Origin: Pelomonas sp. SE-A7
GTDB lineage: Bacteria; Pseudomonadota; Gammaproteobacteria; Burkholderiales; Burkholderiaceae_C
Assembly: GCF_030345705.1 (NCBI RefSeq)
Contig: NZ_JAUASW010000003.1
Location: 186,001 to 250,000, forward strand
Direction of reading: 5' to 3'
DNA: 64,000 bases
Below the pieces are notes generated by a model. The model was not told where the DNA came from. It saw nothing but the letters and a program-made list of their open reading frames with translations, and made no database searches. Numbering within the stretch: position 1 is the first letter of the stretch; every line of letters begins with the position of its first letter. The position numbers and the translations under genes were made by a program. Below, piece by piece: positions 28,401 to 36,217 of this stretch.

Positions 28401-28828
28401 ATGAAGCTGTCGGTGGTCGGTTCATAACGGGCCAGGCCCGAGCCCTGGGTGCCGACCCACAGCCGGCCCTTGCGATCGCCGTGCAGCATCTGCACATAGC
28501 TGTCGGGCAGGGCACCGGCATGCTTGCTGTCGGTCTGGTAGATGCGGAAGCGGTAGCCGTCCCAGCGGGCCAGGCCGCCCAGCGAGCCTATCCACAGGAA
28601 GCCGGCGCCATCCTCGGCCACGGCGGTGGCGATCTCGTTGGGCAGGCCGTCATCCTGGCGCAGGTGGCGGAAGCTCAGCTCGGTCAGCTGCGACCAGCGA
28701 GGTGCAGCGGGCTGGACGGCGCTGGCCGGCGCCAACGCCAGCATGGCCAGGCCCAGCACTGCCGCACAGCTCGGCAGGGCTCGCAACCAGGAACGCACGG
28801 CAAGAAAGGCAGGGGCTGGCTTTGACAC
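25484..28828 (-). CDS. beta-propeller sensor diguanylate cyclase (Reg_prop - Y_Y_Y - TM - GGDEF)
   Basis: 1114 residues. A signal peptide is followed by about 700 residues of two-component-regulator propeller repeats with recurring LWIGT/GLARWD motifs, forming two periplasmic seven-bladed propellers. Next come a Y_Y_Y domain (about 705-790), one membrane helix (about 800-825), a short coiled coil, and a GGDEF domain. The active site is GGEEF at 971-975 and the inhibitory I-site is R962-E-S-D965, exactly five residues before it. It should make cyclic di-GMP in response to a periplasmic ligand. This propeller sensor is typical of glycan sensing in Bacteroidetes hybrid kinases. No EAL domain is present. 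Confidence 0.93.
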   Translation of the reverse strand: MSKPAPAFLAVRSWLRALPSCAAVLGLAMLALAPASAVQPAAPRWSQLTELSFRHLRQDDGLPNEIATAVAEDGAGFLWIGSLGGLARWDGYRFRIYQTDSKHAGALPDSYVQMLHGDRKGRLWVGTQGSGLARYEPTTDSFISYPVGPNGLAHVSVRAVVEDGQGALWVASEGGLDHLDPDTGRIRRVLPTTGADAPGSRIWTVLQDRRAGLWIGTERGLFHRAAGAVRFQAVALPVSGRQPEPQAIYEDSAGRLWIGTLQHGAFLIEPGAAEASRLEAEFAGQPPLSVQQVVTINEVRPGEVWLGTLSHGIVAVDAASRRSRAVQHKPALSVSLADNSVRALYRDRSGLLWVATNRGLSRHDPGQRAVLTMYGTPACQQVHCREVSLSNEVSWILPTADGRIWLGTHKRGVEIIDPTGARVAWLKPDEARPEQALPQDIVVALEQASDGTVFIGTKRGLYRANGDGSQVRRVKIEGRDPASSSWALLADGDTLWIGGQSDGLWSLDLRSGKARSVLPEPARQLSDQRIFTLARGPANSLWIGTRMGLNRFFPASGRVQRIVPEASRPDSLAGGFITSLYTDRQQRLWVGTYGAGISILESSSEPLRFRHIGKEQGLANENINALLEDRAGLVWASTDSGLARIDPATLQAQGLRRAEGVEFMNYWTGSAANTGAGELLFGGSGGMSIVRPDQFQRWSYRPPVVLTALRLGEQWLDQGRLAEVSAQVLELPADATSLVAEVAALDYSAPERNRYAHKLENFDRQWIEMEPGQRQFGYNNLPPGKYRLLLRGANRDGVWTEKELALNVRVLPAWHQTWWFRGLLVLMALAGVAGVVQLRTRWLRLREQQLSRLVAERTAELERLSAALAQKSRVLERASISDPLTGLHNRRFLAEHIDTALAASLRRAREARLHEAAPPPDCDTLFFLIDVDHFKRVNDQYGHAAGDAVLVQFGRRLQQLMRESDYVVRWGGEEFLAVARDTDRGRAAELAERIRCVVGDTPFELDDGRLLRVNCSIGFACMPFVADKPKALGWQDAVKLADQALLGAKRSGRNAWVGLLATATTPDFRLPEHLQSGLHALLWAGQLELLSNKPPVLVSAALAPDAAQQSGEER

Positions 28829-28909
28829 GGTGGGCGATTGTGACCGAGCCGGCCCCCGCCCTCCAAGCGAGCTTGTCTCCGTCTGTTCCAGCTGCTCGGC
28901 GCCGGCCGT

Positions 28910-29611
28910 TCAATGGCCTTCGACCAAGGCGTGCACCAGCGGCGGCAACACGGCCATGCCGCGTACCAGGGCGCCGATGTCGCGGGCGCCGGTCTTGGCA
29001 CGGATCGCGCCGATCTGGGTGCGCACCGTCGACAGGGCCACCAGGCGCTGCTGGGCAATGGCTTCGGGCGAATGGCCGGCACAGAGCGAGCACAACACGC
29101 CGCGTTCGCCTTCGGTCAGGCCATGTTCGCGCGCATAGGCCTGAAGCGTCAGGCTCTGGCACAGCAGAGGCTTGGCCAGCAGCAGCAGGGCCAGGCGGCC
29201 CTCGTCCGTGGGTGAGGCCACCGGCAGCACGGCCAGCGCCGGCTGGTCCGGCCGGTCGGATCGCGTGGCGATCAGCTCGCGCCGGCCGCGCTGCACCGCC
29301 GCATCGACGGCGCGCCGCAGCCGCAGCTGCTGGCTTTCGTCGCGCAGCGTGAGCTGGCCTTCATCGAGGTAGTAGGGTTCCTGGCGCGCCAGCTGGCTGC
29401 GGGCGATGCGGTTGCCGTGCTTCAGGTGCATCTCGGCATCGACCAACAGCACCGGGTAGTCGATCTCGTCGAGGATGGCGGCGGCCAGCGCGCCGAACAG
29501 GCCCGGCCCCATCCAGGCTTGGCTGGCCGGCGAGCGGCGGCGCTCGACAAAGGGGGAGGTCGGGGACAGCAGGGCCGCGTCCAGGCCTGAACGATCGAGC
29601 AGATCCAGCAT
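28910..29611 (-). CDS. LuxR-family transcriptional regulator (PAS-like N-terminus)
   Basis: 233 residues. A C-terminal LuxR helix-turn-helix (about 165-225) contains LTEGERGVLCSLCAGHSPEAIAQQ and STVRTQIGAIRAKTG. The N-terminal half has a PAS-like pattern (DEIDYPVLLVDAEMHLKHGN). It has no receiver domain, so it is not a standard response regulator. It is divergent from a NarL-type regulator and shares with it a promoter region full of repeats. The helix-turn-helix keeps the usual Thr/Val/Arg recognition pattern. Confidence 0.88.
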   Translation of the reverse strand: MLDLLDRSGLDAALLSPTSPFVERRRSPASQAWMGPGLFGALAAAILDEIDYPVLLVDAEMHLKHGNRIARSQLARQEPYYLDEGQLTLRDESQQLRLRRAVDAAVQRGRRELIATRSDRPDQPALAVLPVASPTDEGRLALLLLAKPLLCQSLTLQAYAREHGLTEGERGVLCSLCAGHSPEAIAQQRLVALSTVRTQIGAIRAKTGARDIGALVRGMAVLPPLVHALVEGH

Positions 29612-29688
29612 GACAGACTCCCTGATGGCGTATTCGCCTTGTATGGATGCGCAGTGTTAGGCAAGGGGGGGTGGGCGGCGAATCCCTT

Positions 29689-29758
29689 GAAATGAGGAGG
29701 CAGCCCTGGGGATCACCCACGGCGGCCCCTGGGGATCCTCCTCATTTCGCATGAGGAG
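29689..29758. promoter_or_regulatory. interleaved inverted and direct repeats in a divergent promoter
   Basis: Perfect 12-base arms GAAATGAGGAGG (29689-29700) and CCTCCTCATTTC (29737-29748) are 36 bp apart. Inside lie two direct copies of CCCTGGGGATC (29704-29714 and 29727-29737). A third ATGAGGAG copy stands at 29751-29758. The array ends 43 bp before the response-regulator start and begins 77 bp before the LuxR start. It looks like a multi-site operator for one or both regulators, though a cruciform or RNA structure is possible. Confidence 0.55.
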
Positions 29759-29801
29759 ACTCAGCTGGCAATGTTGGGCCCGCCCTGACAAGATCGCCGC
29801 C

Positions 29802-30461
29802 ATGCACGCAGCCGCCATCACCGTCGCCCTGGTCGAGGACGACAGCCGTACCCGAGAACGCCTGTGCCACGTGATCGAGGGTGAACCCTCGCTGCGCCTG
29901 GCCTTCAGCGCCTCTACCGCCGCCGAACTGCTGGCCTGGTTCGCCGACAACCCGGTCGAGGTGCTGCTGGTCGACCTGGGCCTGCCGGATCGCTCGGGCC
30001 TGGAACTGATCCAGCGCTGCTGCCGCATGCAGCCGGCCTGTGCCGTGATGGTGATCACCATGTTCGGCGACGAGGCCAACATGCTGCGCGCCTTCGAGGC
30101 CGGGGCCCGCGGCTACCTGCTCAAGGACGGCACCGAGGCCGACCTGGCCACCCATGTGCTGAGTCTGCATGCCGGTGGCTCGCCGATGACGCCCATCATT
30201 GCCCGCCAGCTGCTGGCCCGCTGGCGGGCCGAGCAGCCGGCCGGCCGCCGCGAAGGGCCGGCGCCGGAGGCGCTGTCGCGCCGCGAGACCGAGGTGCTGG
30301 ATCTGATCGCCCGCGGCTTCACCTATGCCGAGATTGCCCAGCAGATGGCGATCTCGGTGACCACGGTGCAGACCCATGTGCGCAACATCTACGGCAAGCT
30401 GGGCGTGCACAACCGCAGCGAGGCAGTCTTCGAAGCCAGGCAGTATGGGCTGCTGCGCTAG
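29802..30461 (+). CDS. NarL/FixJ-family response regulator
   Basis: 219 residues from ATG 29802. The receiver has the acidic pocket E12-D13-D14, phosphoacceptor D58 in LLVDLGLP, T86 and K108 in GYLLKDG. The C-terminal LuxR helix-turn-helix runs from SRRETEVLDLIARGFT to VHNRSEAV (about 160-210). The next gene encodes a histidine kinase that starts 17 bases before this gene stops, so the two form a coupled pair. Output genes are unknown; autoregulation through the upstream repeats is plausible. Confidence 0.94.
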   Translation: MHAAAITVALVEDDSRTRERLCHVIEGEPSLRLAFSASTAAELLAWFADNPVEVLLVDLGLPDRSGLELIQRCCRMQPACAVMVITMFGDEANMLRAFEAGARGYLLKDGTEADLATHVLSLHAGGSPMTPIIARQLLARWRAEQPAGRREGPAPEALSRRETEVLDLIARGFTYAEIAQQMAISVTTVQTHVRNIYGKLGVHNRSEAVFEARQYGLLR

Positions 30462-32307
30462 GGCCGCGCTGCTGATCCTGATGTTCCTGCAGGCCGGCCT
30501 GGCGCTGGCCTGCGAGCCGCCGCCGGCACGGCCTGATCCCAAGCTGGGCTGGTGGCGCATTGAGCAGGCCTGCTTCAGCCTGCAAGCCTCGACCGACGCC
30601 GCGCCCACGGCAGAACAGTCCCTCGCCCTGCCCCTGCGCTGGGACAAGCTGCGCAACGGCCAGGACGGCCGCGCCTGGCTGCGGCTACGCCTGCCCGAGG
30701 GCAACCAGGCCCGGGCCCTGCTGATCGAGCGCGTCGGCAACCAGGCCCGGCTGCTGCTGAACGGCCACAGGCTGGCGACCCTGGGCCGCGACAGCTGGCA
30801 GGACATGGCCAAGCAAAGCCAGCTCCTGTTGCTGCCACCAGCCTTGCTTCGCACCGATGGACCGAACGAGCTGAGCATCGAGCTCGATGCCCAGGCGCTG
30901 CGCGGCGCCATCCTGACCCCGCTTCGCGTGGGCCCGGCGGCAGAGGCCGAGGCGCTGCAGGCCCGCTGGCGGCTGTTCGACCAGATGCTGCCGGCCGCCT
31001 ATGTCGCCAGCTTCCTGCTGATGGGCGGCCTGGCCGCGGCGCTGTGGCTGCGCCAGCGCGACCCGGTCTACGGCTGCTACAGCCTGGCCGCCTTGGCCGG
31101 CGTGCTGCGGCCGCTGGACGCGGTCTGGCAGAACGCCCTCTTGCCCTGGCCGATGTGGGGCGCGGCGCTGGCCCTGGGCTATGGCTGGCAAATCGTGCTG
31201 CTGAACCGCTTCATCGTGCTGGTACTGGGCAAGAACCCGCGCTGGCTGGTCCACACCATCAACGTCGTGCTGACCGCCGTCACCGTGCTGGCCAGCCTCT
31301 CGTTCGCGCTGCTGCAGCGCCACTACTGGACCGCCGCCCTGGGCCTGATGCTGACGCTCAGCCTGCTGTCGCTGGCCCTGGTGCTGCGCGAGGCCCTGCG
31401 CGATCGCCAGCCCATCGCCTGGATGGTGGTGGTCAGCGGCGCGCTGTCGGTGGTCGCCGGCGTGCACGACTTCTTCCTGGTGCGCACCGGCTGGCTGGGC
31501 GAGATGAGCCGGCAGCTGACGCCGCATGCGCTGTTCGCCTTCGTGCTGGTGCTGGCCTGGGTGGTGGTGGCGCGCTACAGCCGCACGCTGGCTGACTACC
31601 GCTCGCTCAACGAGCACCTAGCCGAGCGGGTCGCCGAGCGCGAGGAACATCTGCGCCAGGCCTTCGAGACGCTGCGCAGCCAGCAGCAGGAACAGGCGGT
31701 GCTGAACGAGCGCCAGCGCATCATGCGCGAGATCCACGACGGCATAGGTTCGCAGCTGGTGGGCCTGCTGAACATGGTCAACCGCGAGGGTGGCAGCCAA
31801 CGCGAGGAACTGGAGACCCAGGTCCGCCAGGCGCTGGACGAGATGCGCATGGCGGTCGATTCGCTGCAGCCCATGGATGCCGACCTCACCACCGTGCTGG
31901 CCACGCTGCGCTACCGGCTGCAGCCGCGGCTGCAGGCCGCCGGGCTGCGCGTGGTCTGGGACGTGGCCTCGCTGCCGCCGCTGGCCGAGCTGTCGCCGCA
32001 GGCCGTGCTGCAGCTGCAGCGCATCCTGCTGGAGGCCTTCACCAATGTGCTCAAGCATGCGCGGGCCAGCAGCGTCACCGTGACCGCCCGCTGGATTGAA
32101 GGCCACGGCGGTCGGCCGGCCGAAGTGCAGCTGCAGCTGCTGGACGATGGCATAGGCCCCCAGCCCGCCCCTGCCGACGCACCCGCCGGCCATGGCCTGG
32201 CCAATATGCGGGCCCGTGCGACCAGCATTGGCGCACAGCTGGATATTGGCCCGGGGCCGCAAGGTGGCACCCGCGTCGCCATCGCCTGGCCGCAAGCCGC
32301 CGCCTGA
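30445..32307 (+). CDS. 7TM sensor histidine kinase, NarX/HisKA_3 type
   Basis: 620 residues. The chosen ATG overlaps the response-regulator gene by 17 bases and gives a signal peptide (LILMFLQAGLALACEPP). A periplasmic jelly-roll-like region (about 25-165) precedes about seven membrane helices (about 175-395), a 7TMR-DISM layout. A coiled coil leads to the HisKA_3 phosphorylation site H431 in EIHDGIGSQL. The ATP domain has N534 in EAFTNVLKHA and the G-box GHGLANMRARA. It phosphorylates the partner encoded just upstream. The ligand is unknown. Confidence 0.93.
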   Translation: MGCCARAALLILMFLQAGLALACEPPPARPDPKLGWWRIEQACFSLQASTDAAPTAEQSLALPLRWDKLRNGQDGRAWLRLRLPEGNQARALLIERVGNQARLLLNGHRLATLGRDSWQDMAKQSQLLLLPPALLRTDGPNELSIELDAQALRGAILTPLRVGPAAEAEALQARWRLFDQMLPAAYVASFLLMGGLAAALWLRQRDPVYGCYSLAALAGVLRPLDAVWQNALLPWPMWGAALALGYGWQIVLLNRFIVLVLGKNPRWLVHTINVVLTAVTVLASLSFALLQRHYWTAALGLMLTLSLLSLALVLREALRDRQPIAWMVVVSGALSVVAGVHDFFLVRTGWLGEMSRQLTPHALFAFVLVLAWVVVARYSRTLADYRSLNEHLAERVAEREEHLRQAFETLRSQQQEQAVLNERQRIMREIHDGIGSQLVGLLNMVNREGGSQREELETQVRQALDEMRMAVDSLQPMDADLTTVLATLRYRLQPRLQAAGLRVVWDVASLPPLAELSPQAVLQLQRILLEAFTNVLKHARASSVTVTARWIEGHGGRPAEVQLQLLDDGIGPQPAPADAPAGHGLANMRARATSIGAQLDIGPGPQGGTRVAIAWPQAAA

Positions 32308-32309
32308 AC

Positions 32310-32333
32310 AAAAAAGGCCGCCCGAGGGCGGCC
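32310..32333 (-). terminator. Rho-independent terminator of TonB receptor 3
   Basis: Arms GGCCGCC and GGCGGCC around a tight loop (32316-32333). On the minus strand the stem is followed by a run of T (complement of 32310-32315). For the plus-strand kinase the same stem is followed by TTCTCG only, so it would be weaker in that direction. Confidence 0.8.
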
Positions 32334-32355
32334 TTCTCGCTCCTGCTGAGCGGGC

Positions 32356-35300
32356 TCAGAACTTGTAGCGCGCTTCCAGGTAGTACTGGCGGCCGCTGAC
32401 GTCCAGCTTCTGCTGTTCCGCTTCGCTGTAGCGGTACTGGGCACGACCCGGGTTGGTCAGGTTGGTGGCGTTGAACGACAGCTGCAGTTCCTTGGTCAGG
32501 TTGTAGTTCATCGACAGGGCCACGTTGGTCACCGGCGCGGCGATGGTCGGAGCCGTCGGCATCAGCACGCCGCCGATGGTCGACAGGCCCTGGCTGTTGG
32601 CCGTGGGCGCCGGCGCCGTCGTGCTCGACACGTAGCGGCCGCGGTAGTTGAACACCAGGCGGGCGCTGAAGGCGTCGTCCTCGTAGTAGCCGCCCAGGTT
32701 CCAGGCCACCTTGGAGGCGCCGTTCATCGGACGACCGTCTTCCACCGAGGTCTCGGCCAGGCTGACGTTCGAGGTGAAGCCGAAGCCGGCGCCGATGGGC
32801 TGCTCGTAGGCGATTTCGACGCCGCGGATCTTGGCCTTCTGCTGCGTGGACGTGTTGATCTGGTAGGTGCGGAAGCTGTTGGTGCTGGAGTCGTACAGAT
32901 CCACCGAGGCACCGCTCTGCACCGCGCCGGTCTTGGCATAGCCATTGATCAGCGAGCCGAAGGCGCTGACCGACAGCATGGCGCGACGGGCGAAGTACCA
33001 GGCCAGCGACAGGTCCAGATTGCGCGCGGTCAGCGGCGTCAGGTCCGGGTTCGGGCCGGTCACCTGGCAACCGGCCGAGGTGCAGGTCGCGCCGGTGAAG
33101 TTGGCGCCGTACAGGTTGTAGTTCTGGCGGCCGATGGTCTTGGAGGCACCCAGGCGGGCGATCAGGGTACGGTCGATCTCCCAGCGCAGGTTCAGGCTGG
33201 GCAGGAAGTTGTCGAAGTTCCGCTTGTTGGCCTTCTTGTAGTACATGGTGCCGGCGGCCGGGTTCCAGGCCACGCCGTCGTAGTACGAGACGGCGTCACC
33301 GGCCGTGTTGATCGCGTCCGGGAAGGTCGCGCAGGGCGTGACCGGCTTGCCCGGCTCGATACGGGCGCAGGCGCCGGCCGGGATAGGCACCGGCGTCATC
33401 GAGTTGACCATGGTGCGCACGAAGCGGATGCCGATGTTGCCCGACAGGCCGTTCTTGGCCTCGAAGTTCTGCATCGCGTAGAGCGAGGTCTGGACTTCGC
33501 GCAGCTCGATTTCGGAGCTGACGAAACGCTCGAATTCCGGCGTCGTGGTCTTGGCCACATTGGCGAAGTAGTCGACCAGGTATTCCTTGGGGAAATAGAA
33601 GCCGGTGTTCTCGAACGTGCCGCCCAGGCCATTGCCGAAATCGCCCGGGTAGCTGACCGCGGCCGAGACCGGCGGCGTGCCGGTGGCGGCGCTGAAAGGT
33701 GCCTTCAGGGCCACGATGGAGCGGCGGAAGTCGCGGTTGTGGTCAGCGCGGCGCACACCGAACTGCAGCGAGGTGAAGATGTCGAAGTCCTGGGTCAGCT
33801 CGCCGTCGATGGCCACGCTCTTCTCGCGGTCCACCGTGTGGTAGCGGTTGATGCCGCTGCGCGAGACCAGGCGGTAGCCGCTGCCGTCGGCGTTCAGGGC
33901 CGGCGTGCTGCCGTCACCGCCGCCGATGGTCTTGAAGTTGGGCGCCTCGTCCACGTCGTTGAACGCATAGGACACGCCCTTGCCGAAGCGGGCATAGGTC
34001 AGGCCGCGGTCGTTCTCGGTGTGGCCCACACCGCGCGTGGTGCTGAACAGGCCCTTGAACACCAGGTCCTTGGAGGCCTGCCACTTGGCGTCGAAGTCCA
34101 GGAAACCGCTGCTGGCCTTGGCGCCGCTGCGATAGAAGCCTTCGGAGTTGCCCATGTACTGGGGCGTCGTGCCGTCGGGGAAGACGATGTCGGCGCTCTT
34201 GAGCACACGCAGCGTGTCGCCGTAGATCGTCTTCTCGGTGACGATCACCGGGTTCTTGATCTGGGCGTAGACGCGCTGGCCGTTGGAGTTGGTGAAGACC
34301 GTGGTCTCGCCGGTGGTGCCGGCCAGGCCGCGCAGCATGCTGTTCATGGCGCCCATGGTGGCGCGGCCGAAGTTGGACGCACCCATGGTCGAGTAGAAGC
34401 CGGTCACGCCCACGTCCCAGTCATTGGTCGGGCGGGCCTGCACCGCGAACATGCCGCCCTTGCGGTCACGCACGCCCTCGACGAACTCGGTGGCCATGGA
34501 GCCGGGCATGCGCACGTCCTGCAGGTCGGCGGCCTTGTAGCCGGTGCCGGCCAGCGAGGCGTCGGTGATGCCCAGCATGGTGGACAGGTTGATCTGGTCC
34601 CAGCCGCTGTTGGCACCATAGGCCAGGCGCGACACCGAGTCGCGGCGCACATAGCGCTTCTCGCCGAAGGCCTGGGCGATCACGCCGAAGTTGTTGGCCT
34701 CGTTCTTCCAGTTGACGCTGGCATTGAGCTGCGGGCCGGTCTTGCCCGGCAGGTCGGCATAGACGCCGCCCACGCTGACCACGCCACCGAGGCTCTTCTT
34801 CTGGTCCAGCGGCTTGCGGGTGGTCACGTTGATCGTGCCGGCCAGGCCGCCGTCGACGATGTTGGCCTGCGAGGTCTTGTAGACCGTCGCGGCATTCAGG
34901 ACCGACGAGGGCATCAGGCTCAGCGAGGTGCTGCGCGAGCTGGAGCTCTGGTCGGCCAGGTACCAGTCGCCGCCGCTGACCGTGTGGCCATTGAACAGGA
35001 TCAGGCTCATGTCGGGATTGGTACCCCGCATGGCGACCTTTTCAGCCTCGTCGTAGTCGGTGCGGACCGCCACGCCGACCACGCGCTGCAGCGAGTCGGC
35101 CAGGTTCTTGTCGGGCATCTTGCCCACGTCCAGCGCCGTGATCACGTCGATGTTGGCACCGGCGTCCTTCTTCATCAGCAGCGACTGCTCGGTCGAGGCG
35201 CGGATGCCGGTCACCTGCACGGTTTCCAGCTGCTTCTTGGCCTCGGCGGCCTTCTTGGCCTCGGCATCGGACGACGCGGGCGCGCTCTGGGCCAGGGCCA

Positions 35301-35373
35301 GCGTGCTGCCGGCCATCATGAGGGCCAGGGTGATCGCCTGGGCGACCGGGGTGGGCTTGAACGACGGGATCAT
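32356..35373 (-). CDS. TonB-dependent outer-membrane receptor 3 (Xanthomonas/Caulobacter-type)
   Basis: 1005 residues. A signal peptide ends near TLALAQ (about residue 29). An Ala/Lys-rich spacer (DAEAKKAAEAKKQLE) precedes the TonB-box region VQVTGIR. Plug motifs are KMPDKNLADSLQRVVGV, AMRGTNPDMSLILFNGHTV and DGGLAGTINVTTRKP. This is the large TonB-receptor class common in Xanthomonas and Caulobacter, often used for glycans. It ends in YYLEARYKF. It differs clearly from receptors 1 and 2. No sugar-degrading enzyme is next to it. Repeated GGTCT/AGACC half-sites lie just upstream. Confidence 0.93.
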   Translation of the reverse strand: MIPSFKPTPVAQAITLALMMAGSTLALAQSAPASSDAEAKKAAEAKKQLETVQVTGIRASTEQSLLMKKDAGANIDVITALDVGKMPDKNLADSLQRVVGVAVRTDYDEAEKVAMRGTNPDMSLILFNGHTVSGGDWYLADQSSSSRSTSLSLMPSSVLNAATVYKTSQANIVDGGLAGTINVTTRKPLDQKKSLGGVVSVGGVYADLPGKTGPQLNASVNWKNEANNFGVIAQAFGEKRYVRRDSVSRLAYGANSGWDQINLSTMLGITDASLAGTGYKAADLQDVRMPGSMATEFVEGVRDRKGGMFAVQARPTNDWDVGVTGFYSTMGASNFGRATMGAMNSMLRGLAGTTGETTVFTNSNGQRVYAQIKNPVIVTEKTIYGDTLRVLKSADIVFPDGTTPQYMGNSEGFYRSGAKASSGFLDFDAKWQASKDLVFKGLFSTTRGVGHTENDRGLTYARFGKGVSYAFNDVDEAPNFKTIGGGDGSTPALNADGSGYRLVSRSGINRYHTVDREKSVAIDGELTQDFDIFTSLQFGVRRADHNRDFRRSIVALKAPFSAATGTPPVSAAVSYPGDFGNGLGGTFENTGFYFPKEYLVDYFANVAKTTTPEFERFVSSEIELREVQTSLYAMQNFEAKNGLSGNIGIRFVRTMVNSMTPVPIPAGACARIEPGKPVTPCATFPDAINTAGDAVSYYDGVAWNPAAGTMYYKKANKRNFDNFLPSLNLRWEIDRTLIARLGASKTIGRQNYNLYGANFTGATCTSAGCQVTGPNPDLTPLTARNLDLSLAWYFARRAMLSVSAFGSLINGYAKTGAVQSGASVDLYDSSTNSFRTYQINTSTQQKAKIRGVEIAYEQPIGAGFGFTSNVSLAETSVEDGRPMNGASKVAWNLGGYYEDDAFSARLVFNYRGRYVSSTTAPAPTANSQGLSTIGGVLMPTAPTIAAPVTNVALSMNYNLTKELQLSFNATNLTNPGRAQYRYSEAEQQKLDVSGRQYYLEARYKF

Positions 35374-35400
35374 GGGGCTGCCTCCTGCGGCTTGGTTGCC

Positions 35401-35438
35401 GGTCTACTTAACTAGACCGCCAGCATGCGTGCTGGTCT
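35401..35438 (-). promoter_or_regulatory. two adjacent inverted repeats upstream of TonB receptor 3
   Basis: GGTCTA-6-TAGACC spans 35401-35418, and CCAGCA-4-TGCTGG spans 35420-35435, followed by a further TGGTCT half-site (35433-35438). They begin 28 bp upstream of the receptor ATG, in the leader or core promoter. The AGACC/GGTCT half-sites resemble those in the murQ promoter. The dyads could be operators or leader hairpins. Confidence 0.45.
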
Positions 35439-35547
35439 GGCTGCCCGACAGTTCCATTGTGTTTGCGTTGTATGCCCCAGGGTTATGACTTGCGCCGCGC
35501 GCGAAATTGGCGGCTGAAACCCCGTTCCGCTCACAAGCAAACGCCGG

Positions 35548-35613
35548 GCCGCCCCAAGTTTGCTTGACCCCCACGGGGGGCGGGCTGTGCGCAGCACGGC
35601 CCTGGGGGCGCTC
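35548..35613. repeat. short interspersed GC-rich repeat next to gspB
   Basis: The stretch contains the dyad CCCCCACGGGGGG, then GTGCGCAGCAC, then CCTGGGGGCGC. This architecture is shared with the insertion in dppD (39130-39216). It abuts the 3' end of gspB so closely that its edge contains the last bases of the stop codon (35612-35614). I associate this class of element with Comamonadaceae-like genomes from memory; no database check was made. Confidence 0.5.
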
Positions 35614-36196
35614 AGTACGCGATGGTGAATCGCTGGCCCTTGTAGACCAGCTGGGCCGTGCGCAGCTGGATCCGCTCCAGCACCAGGCCGGGTGCCACGG
35701 CATCGCCCTCGTGCAGCAGCTGGCCGTTCAGGATCAGCATGCGCTGCGCGGCCTGCTCCGAATCCATGGCGCCGCCGGCCACCAGCTTGGGCAGCTCGCG
35801 GCGCAGCGCCTCCGGCAGCTCTTGCAGCTTGGGGATGCGGGGCTCGGGAACCGGGGCCAGCGGTGGCGGCTCCAGCACCGGTGGCGCCGAAGCCGGATCG
35901 GGCAGGCGCAGCCGTGTCATCTCGGCGCCCAGTGCCACAGGAGGCTGGGCCAGGGGCGGCGCAGGCTGGGCCGTAGCGGCCGCAGGGGCCGGGTCACCGC
36001 GCCACCACTGGGCCAGCCACGCCCCTGCGGCCAGCAGCAACAGCGCCGCGAGCAACAAGGGCCAGAGCCGGCGCACAGCCGGCAGTGCAGCCTCGTCGGC
36101 GCGGTCGGCAGGACCTGGATCGCTGCGCAGCCCAGGCAGCTTGCCGCGCTCGCGCTCGGATTCGGCGCGTCGCAGGGCATCGAGGATCAGGGACAT
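35612..36196 (-). CDS. gspB: GspB, type II secretion accessory protein
   Basis: 194 residues. The N-terminus MSLILDALRRAESERERG is the GspB/ExeB signature. A single membrane helix lies at about 45-65, then a Pro/Ala-rich periplasmic linker, then the T2S_GspB domain with AAQRMLILNGQLLHEGDAVAPGLVLERI (about 145-180). With GspA it helps the secretin pass through and assemble in the peptidoglycan. It is 21 bp downstream of gspA. The main gsp operon is not in the window. Confidence 0.9.
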   Translation of the reverse strand: MSLILDALRRAESERERGKLPGLRSDPGPADRADEAALPAVRRLWPLLLAALLLLAAGAWLAQWWRGDPAPAAATAQPAPPLAQPPVALGAEMTRLRLPDPASAPPVLEPPPLAPVPEPRIPKLQELPEALRRELPKLVAGGAMDSEQAAQRMLILNGQLLHEGDAVAPGLVLERIQLRTAQLVYKGQRFTIAY

Positions 36197-36217
36197 GGGC
36201 TCGCTCTCCTCGCTCGT

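Noticed and set aside
35401..35440. Short CRISPR-like or attachment-site repeat
   Set aside because: Only two different dyads, no spacer-repeat periodicity, no integrase nearby.
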